From positions 15,534,001 through 15,598,000 of the forward strand of contig NC_062226.1 in assembly GCF_902686445.1 (NCBI RefSeq): a stretch of DNA of 64,000 nt. The letters are read 5' to 3'. The notes below the pieces were generated by a model that was not told where the DNA came from, did not search any database, and saw nothing but the letters and a program-made list of their open reading frames with translations. This stretch comes from Sciurus carolinensis (lineage: Eukaryota > Chordata > Mammalia > Rodentia > Sciuridae). Shown here one piece after another: positions 22,795 through 34,864 of the stretch (positions are counted from its first letter, which is position 1; the number at the start of each line of letters is the position of its first letter). Both the position numbers and the translations under genes were made by a program.

Positions 22795-22989
22795 AGTTCA
22801 CAATACCCTATTATATATTTTATGAAGAGCTAGAAGAGAGGAGCTTGCAAACGCCAAACATAAAGAAATGATAAGGAGCTGGAAATGCTAATTACTCCGA
22901 CTTGATCAATGCAGGTTACATACATGTGTTGAGATAGCACATTCTACCACACAAATATGTGCAATTATTACAAGCTAATAAAAAAATCC
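22795..22989 (+). mobile_element. L1M 3' end, 5'-truncated, with TSD
   Basis: 'agaggagcttgcaaacgcc', 'ggaaatgctaattactccg' and 'aatatgtgcaattattac', ending 'taataaaaaaatcc', match a forward L1M 3' terminus. Direct repeats attgtgt lie at 22788-22794 and 22990-22996 (9 of 10 bases match if extended leftward). Confidence 0.82.
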
Positions 22990-23216
22990 ATTGTGTCCCT
23001 TCCCTGTCAATTCTCTGCCCACAGCTGCAAGAAACCACTAATCTGATTTTTATTCCTGTGAGTTAAATTCTCCTCTTCTGAAACTTGACATAAGTAGAAT
23101 CACAAGGCACACACTCTATGCCTGGCTTCCTTTGCTAAGCATAAGTTTCTAAGATTCACAATGTATCACATATACTGGGCATTTCTTTGCATTGCTGAGT
23201 AATATTTCACACTATG

Positions 23217-23849
23217 TGTATTAGTATCTTTTCTCCAGAAACACAGAATCAATAGAATATATATAAGAGGGAGAGGGGTTATTAGATTGTGTTTCACAAT
23301 CAGAGACTGAATAGTCCCACAATGACTGTCTGCAGACTGGGGTACCAGGGAAAGTGATAGCTGCTCAGTCTAAGAAGCTAGAAGCCCCAGAACCAGAGAG
23401 ACAGGTCAATAAGGCAGCCACAGGCTAAGGCTGAAGGCCTGAGAGTCCTCTGAAGAGCTGCTGGGGCAGGTCTGCATTTAAAGTCTGAAGAATCTGAAAT
23501 CTGTTCACAGGCAACAGCAGCACCACAATAAAAGAGAGAAATGGTTGGGGAGAGAAGGAGCGGGGGACAGAAGGAGGAAGAGGTGGAGGAGGAAAAAGGA
23601 AAGGCACCTGGTCAGGTAGGTTAGAGCAGGTGCCTATGATCATGACCCTTCTCCCACTTCGTCATTCCATCTGGGTCCCCAGCCTATTGGATGGAGCTGC
23701 CCGCCCTCGGGTGGGTCTTCACCACTCAGTTTGCTGACCCACATGCCAATCTTTGGAAGCATCTTCACAGGGACACCCAGAAGTACACCTTACCAGTTTT
23801 CTTGGCATCCCTTAATACACCAAGTTGGTAACCAAAAATAACCATCACA
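23217..23849 (-). mobile_element. ERVL-type (MLT2-like) solo LTR
   Basis: It is the reverse of the family at 3409-3961: 'tgtattagtatcttttctcc' at the start, 'tgtctgcagactggggtacc' inside, 'gacacccagaagtacacc' and 'aataaccatcaca' at the end. Flanks ctatg (23212-23216) and ctttg (23850-23854) match in 4 of 5 bases. It is about 633 bp with no internal region. The 72-codon reverse frame inside it is not a gene. Confidence 0.85.
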
Positions 23850-24237
23850 CTTTGGATATGCTGTATTTTGTTCACCCACTTGCCTGGAATGGACAGATTT
23901 CTACTCTTTGGCTATTTTAAATAAAGCTGCTTGAACGTTCCCAACAGGTCTTTTTGTGAATGGACACTTTCATTTGTCTTGATAAAGAGGCATTTTCATT
24001 GCAGTTGCGAACTTGCCGGGTCATTTTTAAGAGTCTGCTGAACTGTTTTACAAAGTGTTTCTGCTGTTTCCCACACCGCCCAGCAATGTTCAATGCATGT
24101 TTGCTGAATTAATAAATTATTTCTTAATTAAATTCTTTATTAATAATGAAGAAAGGAATTAGGGGACCTCAATTTTCCACAAAGTTACTCTTTGTGAGAA
24201 ATCATTTCACTTTTCTTAATGAAGTAAAAAGAAGGGG

Positions 24238-24238
<1 letters not shown>

Positions 24239-24286
<48 letters not shown>

Positions 24287-24294
24287 CACACACA
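24239..24294. repeat. Compound (TA)n(TG)n(CA)n microsatellite
   Basis: Five TA units, about 17 TG units, then tatacacacacac. The last part is the inverse of the TG run and could pair with it. Confidence 0.95.
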
Positions 24295-24298
24295 TTTC

Positions 24299-24644
24299 TT
24301 AGCTGTCTTCGTTCAGGCTGCTATAACACAGTGCCATGTACTAGATGACAGATAAGCAACAGGAATTTGTTTCTTCGAGTTCTGAATGCTGGGAGTTTGA
24401 AATCAGCGTGGCAGCATGACCAAGTTCTAAGGAGGATCTTCTCCTGGATTGCAGACTGCTGTCTTCTGGTTGGATCCTCACATGGTAGAAAGAGCCCTCC
24501 AGGATTCCTTTTATAAAGCACTAATTCCAATCATGAGGTCATCATTCTTAAGACCCAATTATAATTCCAAATTCCTCATCATTTTGGGGGTTATGATTTC
24601 AACAGATGAATTGAGAGGGGGCACAAACATTCAGTTTATAATGA
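24299..24644 (-). mobile_element. MaLR (MLT1/MST-like) LTR
   Basis: 'ttcaggctgctataacac', 'ctcacatggtagaaagagc', 'ataaagcactaattccaatc' and 'catgaggtcatcattcttaa' follow the reverse of a MaLR LTR. Confidence 0.78.
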
Positions 24645-25309
24645 TAACAAAGCATGTTCAGATAAACATCTTCAGATGTCATGCCAGGTTTGAGAATAAA
24701 TTTTAGAATGATGCTATATAACGTTCAAAATATCATCAGTTAGATGAAAAATAGTCAGAGTGAACATTATAGATAATATGTTACTGAGCAAGGAAGATGC
24801 TTATATTTCAACTGCAAATAAGAGACTTTGGATATATATTGCTTCCTTCTGAAATGTGCTAGTAAGATCCTGTCCTACAGTTCAGAAAGACATACAGCCT
24901 TGTCTGGGGGCTAGCCATATCATACATTGTGGTTGTGTTTGTGATTGTTTGTGAAATTAAAAGAAAAGTAAAAAGGAATGTTTAGAGGAATGCGACAAGT
25001 TTTGACTAAAATCTACAATTCCAAATTCTGCCTCTGCACTTTTCTGGCATAGATCCAAGGAGGCAGGCAGCCCTCAGAACATGATTATATTTGTCTTGCC
25101 ATCTTCCATGTGCAGGAGCAGAGTCAGGATCCCCAGGTGCTCCATAATAGGTGTATGGTAAATGGAATTAAGCTGATCTTAATGTCCAGCAGGTCATCAT
25201 GAGCTTAGATCTCAGTGGTATGCAAATATTAATGTTCACATAAGGCCTGCAGGCCCCCAAGCACTTCGTTCTTTGTGGTCTGACAGGATTGAGCACGTCT
25301 CCTGTGAAG
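24645..25309. other. Unique DNA, no gene
   Basis: No repeat, exon or RNA gene recognised. Confidence 0.6.
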
Positions 25310-25440
25310 TCTGCAGAATGGGAATTCGTAATATCTTTGTTTCCAGATGAAGAGTTGAGGCTTGGTGAGGGTTTAATCAGCTTGCCTGAGGCCATGCTGA
25401 CAGTTGCATTGCTGTGAACTTGGTGTAAAGGACAGGTTCA
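25310..25440 (-). mobile_element. MIR scrap
   Basis: 'gtttccagatgaagagttg', 'aggcttggtgagg' and 'agcttgcctgagg' resemble a reverse MIR core. Confidence 0.45.
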
Positions 25441-26194
25441 AGACCTTCATCCTCTGTCCTCCAGCACCACACCTGTGACCACCATCCTAAATACCAAGTT
25501 CTGTATGCTCAGAAATGGTTCCATGTTTGCTTGATACTCAGAATGCCATAATCTGAATCACAACCTCACCCTCTTTCAACTCTTCTCTCTCAGCCTTTGT
25601 GGAGGGAGCCCAAGATCCATGGTGGAGGTGTGAACTGAACTTACAACTCCTGATGACAAAATTCCCTGGGCCATGCACAGGACCATTTATACATAATAAT
25701 CTCCTTAGGGGGTTATGAAGCCTAATTAATTACTATTTGTAAAACAGCCTGACATGTGAAGATGAACATATTATTAGAGTGCACAGTATCAGCAGTGTAA
25801 ATGTGAAAGTACGGTACTAGCCAAAATGATGTAAGGCCAGTGAGACAGAGCAAGCCAGTGGTAGGGTCTAATTAGTGCAGTCTCTGTGACAACCCCAAGA
25901 CTCCTGAGAGCCACAGGTTCTAATCCCAGTAGCTAATACTCAATTTCTTTGACTTTGGGCTATAGTCAGGTGAAGGGACCACAACTATGAAGGACCTTAG
26001 TGATAGCTTGGATTTGATCTTGGTACTCAACTACGTATGTCCTTCATTTGATCACTGTATGCATAGTAGACAGATCTGTGGGGTAAGAGTTCCATGGTCT
26101 TCAGTTTTAAGACCACACTTGGTCCATTTTGGACATTTTAAGAGAAACATGTTCTCCCATGAAAATAATATTTAAATTGTTGGGTGGAATCATT
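25441..26194. other. Unique DNA, no gene
   Basis: No recognised feature. A 62-codon frame at 25987-26175 has no motif. Confidence 0.6.
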
Positions 26195-26310
26195 ACCGAG
26201 ACTACAGGTGTAGGGTCAAATCTGGTTCAAATTCCTACTACTTGCTGATTGAAATAACTTGACCTAGGATTTAACCTCATTTATCTCATTTATCTCATTC
26301 ATAAAATGAC
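26195..26310 (+). mobile_element. MIR scrap
   Basis: 'ggtcaaatctggttcaaatt', 'cctactacttgctgattg' and 'cctcatttatctcatttatc' follow forward MIR. Confidence 0.5.
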
Positions 26311-26619
26311 TTGTGGCCAAGGAGAGGTTTTGGAGAATTACTAGAATACCCATAAACCAAAGTTCAGGCAATTTGGAACAAAGAACCAACGTTGCACCTC
26401 CTTTCCTCATTACACAGGAGATGAGGTTCCCAGGCAGGCAAAGTTATTCATTGAAGACAGACAAACACCAAACCCAGTTAAGCATAATTCTCCACTCATG
26501 CTTTCGCCTTCCACCCAAAGAAAACACCAGAAAGTCTTGAGAGAAAGTGAGCTCCTCCTGGCTACGCTTTCACACAGAACTTGAATTATTTTATTATCTT
26601 GTAGTTTTTAAAGAACCAG
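26311..26619. other. Unique DNA, no gene
   Basis: No repeat family or exon recognised. The 75-codon frame at 26313-26540 has no motif. Confidence 0.55.
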
Positions 26620-26745
26620 CTTTAAAATGTACCTGGGCTTTGGAGTTAGAAATCCTTGGGTTCAAACTGCATCCTACTCAATCACTGTCTGACGGCGGGT
26701 TGTCAGACCCTTGGTTTTTGCTTCTGTAAGCACAGGGATCATATT
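26620..26745 (+). mobile_element. MIR 5' part
   Basis: 'gggctttggagttagaaat', 'ccttgggttcaaactgcatc' and 'gacccttggtttttgcttc' follow the MIR tRNA-like head in forward direction. Confidence 0.65.
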
Positions 26746-26749
26746 TCCA

Positions 26750-27075
26750 TATGAAATGAAAGTTTGTGTCCAAAATCACACATTGAAGCATTAAGCCCCA
26801 GTTTGATAGCCTGAGAAAGATGGGGCCTTTGGGAAGTAATTAGGTTGGGAGGAATCCCCTGTGATGGGATTACTGTCCTTTTAAAAAGAGGAAGAAATTG
26901 GAAGTCTCCTTTTCTCTGTGGTGTAAGGACACTGGGAGAAGGCAACCATCTGCAGGCCAAGAAGGGAGCCCTGAATAGACTCTGTCATCATGGTCTGCAA
27001 CCTCCAGCTTCTAGAACAAAGATAAATAAATTCCATAAAAGTATTCTGTTATAGCAGCCCAAGTTGTCATATTAC
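26750..27075 (+). mobile_element. MLT1-type MaLR LTR
   Basis: 'gggcctttgggaagtaatta', 'gatgggattactgtcc', 'ggacactgggagaaggc' and 'ttctgttatagcagccc' follow the MLT1 consensus closely in forward direction. Confidence 0.85.
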
Positions 27076-27113
27076 TGGTGCTATGTAAATAGTATAAACA
27101 AATAATAATATGA

Positions 27114-27114
<1 letters not shown>

Positions 27115-27163
<49 letters not shown>

Positions 27164-27200
27164 CATACATGTAGGTATATATATGTATATTACAATTATA
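27115..27200. repeat. (CT)n(AT)n(TACA)n microsatellite
   Basis: About 13 CT units (27115-27140), 11 AT units (27141-27162), then mixed TACA/TATG units. It makes up the Y/I- and R/E-rich half of the 122-codon reverse frame at 27081-27449, which is not a gene. Confidence 0.93.
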
Positions 27201-28389
27201 TATAATTATTTCAAGGTTCAGATTAAGCCAAAACCCTAACACAGTGCAGATATGGTGGAGATATTCAATAAAAGTACTTCCCATCTCCTCTTTGCCTTTA
27301 CCTTGGCTCCCATTCCATGTGAGTTGAATGACTCTCTTGTTTCTTGGACAGTAGTTGGATGCTTGACAATAACTCCAAAAGCTAAGGTGTTTTGATATAA
27401 GAAATAAAATCTCAAGATAAAAAAAAATGCCTATTGTTTCTCTACTCAAAGAGACTACTAGGGAGACAGAAGTCCAGCAGGTTAGCAGAAGTCCAACTTA
27501 TTGGTATACTCCCTAAAGAAGGTGCTGGAGTGCATGCTCATTTGCCAAATATCACCTGTATTCCTGGGAACAAAACTGCAAGAGATTATGGGTTTCTCCA
27601 TCTGGCAAACTGAGACAGCAGGAGGAGTTAATGCATTTCGCAAAGAATCCTGATTTATAAAATATGCTTGGAAGCTCATGAATATGGATATGATTTCTGC
27701 AAACTAAAGGTCACATGGCTAACAACTGGGGAAGACAATATGTAAGAATGCAATGCCACAGCAGGGACAGAGGTGAGGGAAGAGACTCAAGAAGAGTAAT
27801 GCCAGAGTCCAAAGGCAAGTGTGGGTTGGCATGGATAGAAGTTGCCCTTGATGCTAGAGAGGTGGGCCAATGGCAATATGAGAGGCAAACCAAGGGGAAT
27901 CAGAAAAGGTGAGAAATGGAAAGAGAGAGCTCTATGCAGGGAGCGTAGGGAAGAGGAGAGAGAAGAAACAGGTCAAGGCCACCTTCAAGTATTAATGTCT
28001 TCAGAGAGCATAAAAAAAAAAAATTCTTAATAATGGATTGGGGAAAAAGTTGCAAAAGTCTTTCCTGTGGCATTTAAACCAATAAATATGTATAACTCTT
28101 TGGGGTTATATGGTGTGTAGTATATGGAAACATAAGTTATTTTTGGTGTATTCGATTAAAGAATACTCAGTAAAATATAGTCGGGTATCCTATAGGGGAA
28201 TCTCATGACCAGGTTGAAGAACCTTTCAAATGCTTGGAAGTTTGATTTAGGTTCTGAGACACAATTCTTGGATTGATCTTCAAGTATTAACATAATTTTC
28301 TAAATGGTTTGATTTGGGTCACTAACACACTAAAATATCACAGGAGTGAAAACTGAAAGGAGACTAACATTTCATGATGGTCTACAATA
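27201..28389. other. Unique DNA, no gene
   Basis: A patch at 27760-27990 is purine-rich and partly resembles the ancient repeat of 13601. Short A-runs lie at 27420-27427 and 28012-28022. Confidence 0.5.
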
Positions 28390-28620
28390 GCCAGGATGTT
28401 TACACAACCATGTAATTTTCATTTTCTAAAAATCATTGTGTCATTGTCTCACTCGATTTTCCACCTAAAAAGAGTGGGTGTGAGTCTATATTATGTTTGT
28501 CCTGTAATTCCTCACTTTCTTATATCCATTCTGAAAACAAGACCTCCCATGTGTTCTTTACCTTCTCTTCATCTAGGTAGGAATATGGAAATGATTTCTC
28601 TTGACATCCAGGGATGAAGA
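28390..28620 (+). mobile_element. Possible L2 fragment
   Basis: The pyrimidine-rich text 'aattcctcactttcttat' and 'caagacctcccatgtg' is of L2 type but weak. Confidence 0.3.
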
Positions 28621-29654
28621 TGTTTAATCAGACCATCGTCTCCATCTGTCTATAAGTAATAGTTAGTTTGGAAACTGATAAAGGATACAATTCTGTTTTC
28701 ATAAAATAAAATACTGAACAATAATTATAACCCAGGAATAAGAAGGAACTCCATCCTAATGACCATATTTGACTTTCTGAATGCACATGTTTTCTGAAGC
28801 CTTTTAACTAAAAAATCAATTATGCATTTTGTCTCTGTCTCTCTGTGTATGTGTCTTTCTCTTCTTTCATTTTGAGTTGGGCTCCACCATTTGTAAATAA
28901 GAGATCTGGCTACCATATACTCCATGACCAATACTTTTAGGAGATATTAATCATACATGTCCTTTTTAGAGATTCACAACTCACATTAATATATAAAACA
29001 TCCATAAAGTTCTACCTTAAATAAATCTGTTTAAATTTATTTAATAGATCAATTCCCAAATACATTTCACCCTACTAGTTTTTTATAGAATACCTATTTA
29101 TATGGTCTATAATTAACATTATACAGAATATTCTTAAGAATCTCTGATCTATATAAATCTTTACAAAGATTATAGGGAATGTATTAGTATTTCTCTTTTC
29201 TATAAAAAAGAAAAAAACCCAGGCTTAATGAGGTGACTGATTTGGTTTAGATTTTGGAGTTAATGGGAAAATTAGTAAATGAGATAGGAACCTCACCCTG
29301 ACCACCCTGCCCTTGAGTTAAATCCATTAAATCAGAGGGAACCCAAGAAAATAGCTAAGAAATCACAGTTCAAGACTCACTTATTTATTGCTTCCAGAGA
29401 CTCAACATAGAATATTGGTTGAGGGTTCTGTGTAATCCCCACCAACCATTCAATTTCTGCTGACACTAAACTCCCGAACTCAGAGAAGGTCCTCTGTCAT
29501 TCAGTATACATCAGACACATTTTGGTAACGTTTGACCATGCCTTGGTGTGATATTATTCTTCCTTCCTGAAGTTTAGTTCTAACTTCTTCATTTCCTCTC
29601 AGCAAGTAGGTAAAGAAGTTTGGATTCCAATACATACAGGTCAGAAAATAGCAT
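28621..29654. other. Unique AT-rich DNA
   Basis: No recognised repeat, exon or RNA gene. Confidence 0.6.
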
Positions 29655-29900
29655 GTTTTTTTAAATTTAATTTTATTGGTGTATTATATTTATACATAAT
29701 AGTGGAGTTCATTGTGCCACATTTGTATATGCACAAATTTGATCAGTCTCATTTCCCAGTACTGTCCCTCTTCCTTCCATCTTCCCTCCTCTTGATCTAC
29801 TCATTCTACTATCCTGATCTCCCTTTTATTTTATTATTTTTTAATTAGTACATTATAATTACATATAAACACATACATATTTAATAAGTTGGATCTCCTT
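29655..29900 (-). mobile_element. Sciurid-type interspersed repeat (LINE 3' end?)
   Basis: 'tttaattttattggtgtatt', 'atttatacataatagtgg', 'tttgatcagtctcatttccc', then a C/T-rich part and 'tctcccttttattttatt'. I recall this pattern as common in squirrel genomes, with the T-rich start being a reversed A-tail. The exact class is uncertain. Confidence 0.55.
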
Positions 29901-30514
29901 CCTCTTTACAATTGAAATAGACTTTAGCTTTTTGTCCAGTGACTTCTGTAAGAGTCGTCTATGGAAGATTGGTCAAGAGATGTGCAGAGGAATATAGCGG
30001 AGGATGTTTAGGCTGAAGATAATTAGGGGTAATTTCACATGGAGGTAGTTTTTGAGTTGGGATTTAAGAGATGAGTGGAATTTTGACAGATGGACAGAAT
30101 CATGGAGCCACTTTTCAGTCTCTGAGATGACCTCTATACACTCTTATTTATCTTGGGTAATAAACACACTGACATCCATTAGTTTTGGAATCTGTTAGGT
30201 TCTCAGTTAACTGGTGAGTACCTTTTCCTCAAAGTGTGGCTGGCAGTGATTAATGATCAAATTACCCTTAACCTAAGGACTCCTACAATTTTAGGAGAGA
30301 GAAAATTTATACATGCATAAAAATTATAAAAATGCACCCATTTTGAATGGTCTTGAATGGAAAGGGAGTGTCTTAAATGAAGATCTTCTGGAAGATAAAG
30401 GTTCTCCCAATATTTAGAAAATGCCTCCCAACTCTAAGTTGCATTTCACTCAGTAAACAAGACCTAAGTGGATTTAAGAGAATGGAGTGTTCACATTGGG
30501 ATGCAGGTGTAGGT
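29901..30514. other. Unique DNA, possible old repeat at 29985-30110
   Basis: 'ggaggatgtttaggctgaag' and 'gatttaagagatgagtgg' loosely match the ancient repeat family. The rest is unassigned. Confidence 0.4.
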
Positions 30515-30745
30515 ATGTTAGAAATAATGGCTGGTATTTATTTAGTCCCTCTTATGAGTCAGCCACATTGTGTCGATCATAACCATTCATTATCTTGACG
30601 GGTCTCATGAGACATATGCCACTATCACCCCACCATTTTCCAGATCAGTAAATTAAGCTTCAGAGATTAATTACCATACCCAATGCTACCCAGTTCAATG
30701 CAGATCTTGGATTTGAACTCAAGGTCTTCTAATCCAGAGGCCTTG
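30515..30745 (-). mobile_element. MIR SINE, nearly full length
   Basis: 'gaaataatggctggtattta', 'ccattttccagatcagtaaa', 'taagcttcagagattaatta' and 'ggatttgaactcaaggtc' follow reverse MIR across most of its length. Confidence 0.75.
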
Positions 30746-31204
30746 TTTTTAATTTGTATGCTTTGTTTCCTTCCAAATGCCTCCTCCTCTCCATATGTTG
30801 CTGCTGCTGATTGGCATGGAGGCTCTGAACCACCATGAATCACATTCTTTCCAACTAGAGTTTAGATTGAGTTATGTAGAACAATTCCCCCCCCCTATTG
30901 TTCCAAATCACACTGAAGATGCCTGGAAAGTAGAAATTATTGAAAAATCAGGTTTATTGTATGTTTAAAAAGTAAATAGCACTGCACTAAATATCTCACA
31001 TCCATTGAAAGAGTGCTTAGATATTTATAAAAAGCAATTATTGGTATGGAGTTGACAAATTACTACTTTGACCAGGACCAAGAAGGTGCTGATTTCATTA
31101 TGATCTAAATTATTTAAAATTATCTTATAGATTCATTGAAACTGTGCCTTCCTCAGGGGTCAAGTTCCAAAGTCAGTGTTTAAAGCAAAAATTATGTGTG
31201 GTCT
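30746..31204. other. Unique DNA, no gene
   Basis: A C-run lies at 30887-30894. No other feature is recognised. Confidence 0.6.
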
Positions 31205-31375
31205 AAATTAAATAATAGCAACCAACATGTAGATAGCACTTACTATGTGTCACATATTTTCTGTACTAATGTAGTCCATCCTGTGAAGAAATCCAAGCAT
31301 ACTTTTACAAATGAGTAAACTAAGGCACAGGAGCAGTAAGACCCTTGCCTGAACCCTCTAGCTGTTAGTGGTAGT
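31205..31375 (-). mobile_element. MIR SINE
   Basis: 'aataatagcaaccaacatg', 'gatagcacttactatgtg' and 'caaatgagtaaactaaggc' follow reverse MIR. Confidence 0.7.
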
Positions 31376-32274
31376 TCTGGGAGTTGAAATTCATCATTCT
31401 GGCTCTTGATGTCATGTTCCTCACTCCATGCTCTGTTGCCTGGAAGTCATCAAAGGGCAGTGCCCTGACTGATCTTCGGTGCTGAATTGGTTTAGGGACT
31501 GCAGTGTACTGAAGCAACCTCATCATGGCAAGGGGTTCAGACCTTGGTTTAAGAACAGGTAACATATACCTTCCACAGCACAGACATCCTGAAGTGATAC
31601 ATGTTGCATAGACTCAATTTTCTAAATTAAATTCATTTTCATATTGCTACCTTATAAAGTTGGTATTTGAGTAAATTTAATTATGTGTTTATTTTACTCT
31701 AGTTTTCTCACAGAATACTCATCAACTTCACACTATCACTAGGAGTTCCTCCTAGTTGGACAGGTTTGGGATGTCACTGCATACTGTGGTGAATTATTCT
31801 GCTGTGACAGGAGGCAAATCATAAACTGAATTCAAAACTCTTCACAAAACATCTGATGTTCCCCAGGAGTTTAATCACACTGACGATGTCTATGAATATG
31901 CTTAACTTGTCCCATAAACAGACTCCTTCCCCACCCACTCCAAAATACAATTTAGTGAAGTCTGAATTACTGAGTTCACTCTACTACCATGTTCTGAATC
32001 TAGCCAGTAAATATCTGCAGCACACTTCCCACAATGTGGTATAGTTGGAGATGAAATGCATTCATACAAGTCTTTGCTCTTAAGTAGTGGCAAGATTTAT
32101 AAACATGGATTAATAATTGAGTGACAACATACATGCATTTTATGGTATTGGATTCAAGATTCATGATGAAGAAAATTTGTCAGAAAAGGAGTTGCCCACT
32201 AAATTTTCTAAAGGCAGTAAGAAATGGGACAACATAGAAATTGACATTTTGTGAATATCAACAATACAGGAATC
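31376..32274. other. Unique DNA, no gene
   Basis: No recognised feature. Frames at 31365-31565 and 31856-32093 have no motif. Confidence 0.6.
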
Positions 32275-32480
32275 ATAGTAGTAATAAAGATAATGGATTT
32301 TTCTGAGCATCTAATATGCTCTAGACCTTGAGTCATCTCCTTTATGTACACAATCCCAGATAGACATAACGCTCAGCAATTTTATTATTATTATCCAATT
32401 TTGATGAGTACACTGAGTCTACACATGTTCAAGGAACTTAACTAAGAACACAGCTGGTGTGCAAACTCAAAAATCCTCCT
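32275..32480 (-). mobile_element. MIR SINE
   Basis: 'gtaataaagataatggatt', 'gagcatctaatatgctc', 'tattattattatccaattt' and 'ggaacttaactaagaacac' follow reverse MIR. Confidence 0.7.
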
Positions 32481-32689
32481 TATTATCTACTACCCTTGCA
32501 GTTTGGTCAGCACCATGTAGATCCAGGAGACGATGCTTTATTTGCTTTGCCCTTATTGAATGTGTGATTTCATTTGTCTCTTTCATATGTCTTGTGAAAT
32601 AGGTAGAAAAAGTAATATTAGTTCAATTTTGTAGAGGAAGAAGAAAAATTGCAAAAGAAGAAACACATTGCCCAAACTCATATTTATGC
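32481..32689 (-). mobile_element. Second MIR-like piece
   Basis: 'gtcttgtgaaataggtag', 'aattttgtagaggaagaag' and 'cacattgcccaaactcat' (32588-32679) resemble a reverse MIR core. Confidence 0.5.
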
Positions 32690-33480
32690 ATTCAAAAATA
32701 TTTAGGTAATGTACTGTGTAGGAAGTTAGGTTGATGAGGTCAGCAAACGCATGATTCCTACTGTCTCAGAGCTCAGAATCTTGTGAGATGTTAACTATAT
32801 TATCATAGAAATACATATATATTATCTAACTGAGATAAATGTGCACAGGAAAAGGTGACAAACCATGAGCATATACAGTTCAAGGAATAACCCACTTTGA
32901 GAAACCAAGGATGCTGCACCTGGAGGCAAGTCCTGTAAACTGGTGATCTGCAGGAGGGCAGAGTTAACTAGATGGGACTGGGGCAAGGTAAGTAGGAGGG
33001 TGGGTTTCCTGAGGCATTCCTGACAGAGGGAAGATATGGGATGAATAGACTGAAGTCAGGAGATTAAGTTCACCATGGAGACAGAAGAGAGCTTGGAGCT
33101 CAGAGGAGAGAGGGGAGTTTCCTAGACAGGCAAGTCTCCATCATGCAGGCTCCTGTGAACTGTTAACTGTTAAGGATTTTTTTTTTTTAAATTTTTTTTT
33201 TTTTTTTTGGGTAGAGATATGAGAAACCCTCTAGCTTGAAGCAGAGTATCTTTAGAATTTTTAAAAAAGGTCCCTCTTGCTGCAGAGTGGAGAGGTGTTA
33301 AATGAAAACTGGGACAGACATGGAGTCTGGCAAGGACGCTCTTCCTGGAGTGATGGAGGAGTGAAGAGGGGTTTGGTGGTCTGCCCTAAGCGGTGTCAGA
33401 GAGATGGGAAAGAAGGCAGTGCAGAGCAGACATTTTTAAGACACAAAATTAACATAACGTGAAGATTGATTGGCTTGAGG
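32690..33480. repeat. Ancient interspersed repeat with T-run
   Basis: 'actgtgtaggaagttagg', 'ctgtctcagagctcagaatc', 'gaggcattcctgacagagg' and, after the T-rich run (33178-33209), 'agagatgggaaagaaggc' follow the long ancient repeat type of 13601. The T-run may be a small younger insertion. Confidence 0.45.
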
Positions 33481-33724
33481 GTGGAGGAGAGGCTAAAGAA
33501 ATGGCAGAGCTGGTCTTCTCGGATCCAAGTCTAGGGCTGTATACATAGTGACAAGGCCGCTGGAGCCAGGGACTTGTTCTTAATTTAGATCTCAACTATA
33601 GCTGGGCAATGAACAGTGAGAGTTGGGACCAGGAATACAAAGACTGGTTAGGAAATGAGGCCACTTTCTCAAATCTAATGTGATATTTTGGATGCTGGGC
33701 TTGTGGGAATCTGTAGAGATGCTG
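33481..33724. other. Unique DNA
   Basis: No recognised feature. Confidence 0.55.
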
Positions 33725-33743
33725 TGTGTAGGTGAGTGAGTGA

Positions 33744-33781
<38 letters not shown>

Positions 33782-33795
33782 AGAGAGAGAGAGAC
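33725..33795. repeat. (TGAG)n(TG)n(GA)n microsatellite
   Basis: About five TGAG units, 14 TG units and 7 GA units. It produces the H/T-rich stretch of a 115-codon reverse frame (33592-33939) that is not a gene. Confidence 0.95.
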
Positions 33796-33929
33796 AGTTA
33801 AGTTTTCTCTTCTGCCCCAGTTTCTATGAGCTACTCTGTCTTTTGTGTTCTTTGCCAAGAGGAAAGAAAACAGATTGTTCTTGCTCAGAGCATTCAGCTG
33901 ACTCGACTGGTGCCAAACCCAAAAAAGCC

Positions 33930-34340
33930 CTAAGAACATAATAATAATTGCTCATGTGTACACATCACTTTACAGTTTACCAAGAGTCCCGTAAAAACTG
34001 CAAACTCTGTAAGGCAAGCACCCTGCTATTAATTTTACTTCAATTTGAGAGATATAATGTTCAGAGAGGGGAAAATGATGGGCTTCTGCCTCTGGGCATG
34101 CTTGCATATTTGCATAATCCAGATCTTCTGCCTTCCATTGGCCTTATCAGAATCCAGCTCACTAGGAAGTGGTCATCATGACATAATGCCCTGTGTATAG
34201 AGTCCCTTCCCATTGAAACGACCCATTCTTACTGGGCATCTGACTTTTATCATTACAATAAGACTCAAGTTATCATCCTCTTTTGAGGTGAGAAAACAGG
34301 TTCAGAGATTCTCATGGTCATCAGCATGTGTTAGAGTTGG
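33930..34340 (-). mobile_element. Two MIR-type pieces
   Basis: 'acatcactttacagtttacc' and 'gatataatgttcagagagg' (33962-34070), then 'tatcattacaataagactc' and 'gaaaacaggttcagagat' (34248-34308), resemble reverse MIR-family cores. Both are weak. Confidence 0.45.
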
Positions 34341-34864
34341 CAGTTGAGTCTCGTTCTCCTTTTACTTCCCTTTGCTATTTCCCAGGACTGCCTTTGAGCA
34401 AGGGGTGTGGGGCCTGAGATTCAGAGAGCGAGGGAAACAAATGATTCAAACCCCATGTTTGTTGGGAATGCCCTCACCAATCTCAAGTCCAGGCTAACTA
34501 AATGAGGCCAGGTCAGCAGCAGCGAGGAGCAGTTGGGTTAAGCGCAGCTGTCCTTTCGATCTCCTAATTGGAAATAATTGGGATTCTGTCTCAAACCACA
34601 GAGCCACGATTTAGCCAACTCAGCCTCAACCAGGAAGCATCTGTTACCATCTCCAATGGCAACAGTTCAATCCCCACTCCAGCAAGCCATTCTTCCCTGC
34701 CAACTGGCAGGCAGTTACCACTCAGAGCCTGCGGGCTTCTAGACACAGCCCGGAGGCCCCGGGAAGAATCCAGTTAAGTGAACTCTTCAAGAAAGGAGAA
34801 GACAAAGAGATAAAGAAGGGAAAAGGCCCAGCACAGAGCTAAGTGATTCTCCTGGGGAAATGAG
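34341..34864. other. Unique DNA, slightly higher GC, no gene
   Basis: Contains 'cagcagcagcgaggagcag' (34514-34532) and a 69-codon frame (34568-34777) without a motif. No repeat is recognised. Confidence 0.55.

Larger units (their letters stand above)
22640..24100 (-). mobile_element. Old L1 3' region, split twice
   Basis: The plus strand shows the reverse of an L1 3' region: 'ttttaacaaatgtatgaata' (22711), 'cgaccac'-like bases, 'tttctaagattcacaatgta' (23146), then after the LTR 'ttggctattttaaataaagc' (23907) and 'tttttgtgaatggacacttt' (23951), ending near 'cccagcaatg' (24080). A forward L1M 3' end (22795-22989) and an ERVL-type LTR (23217-23849) interrupt it. All pieces keep order and direction, so they are one element. 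Confidence 0.8.
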
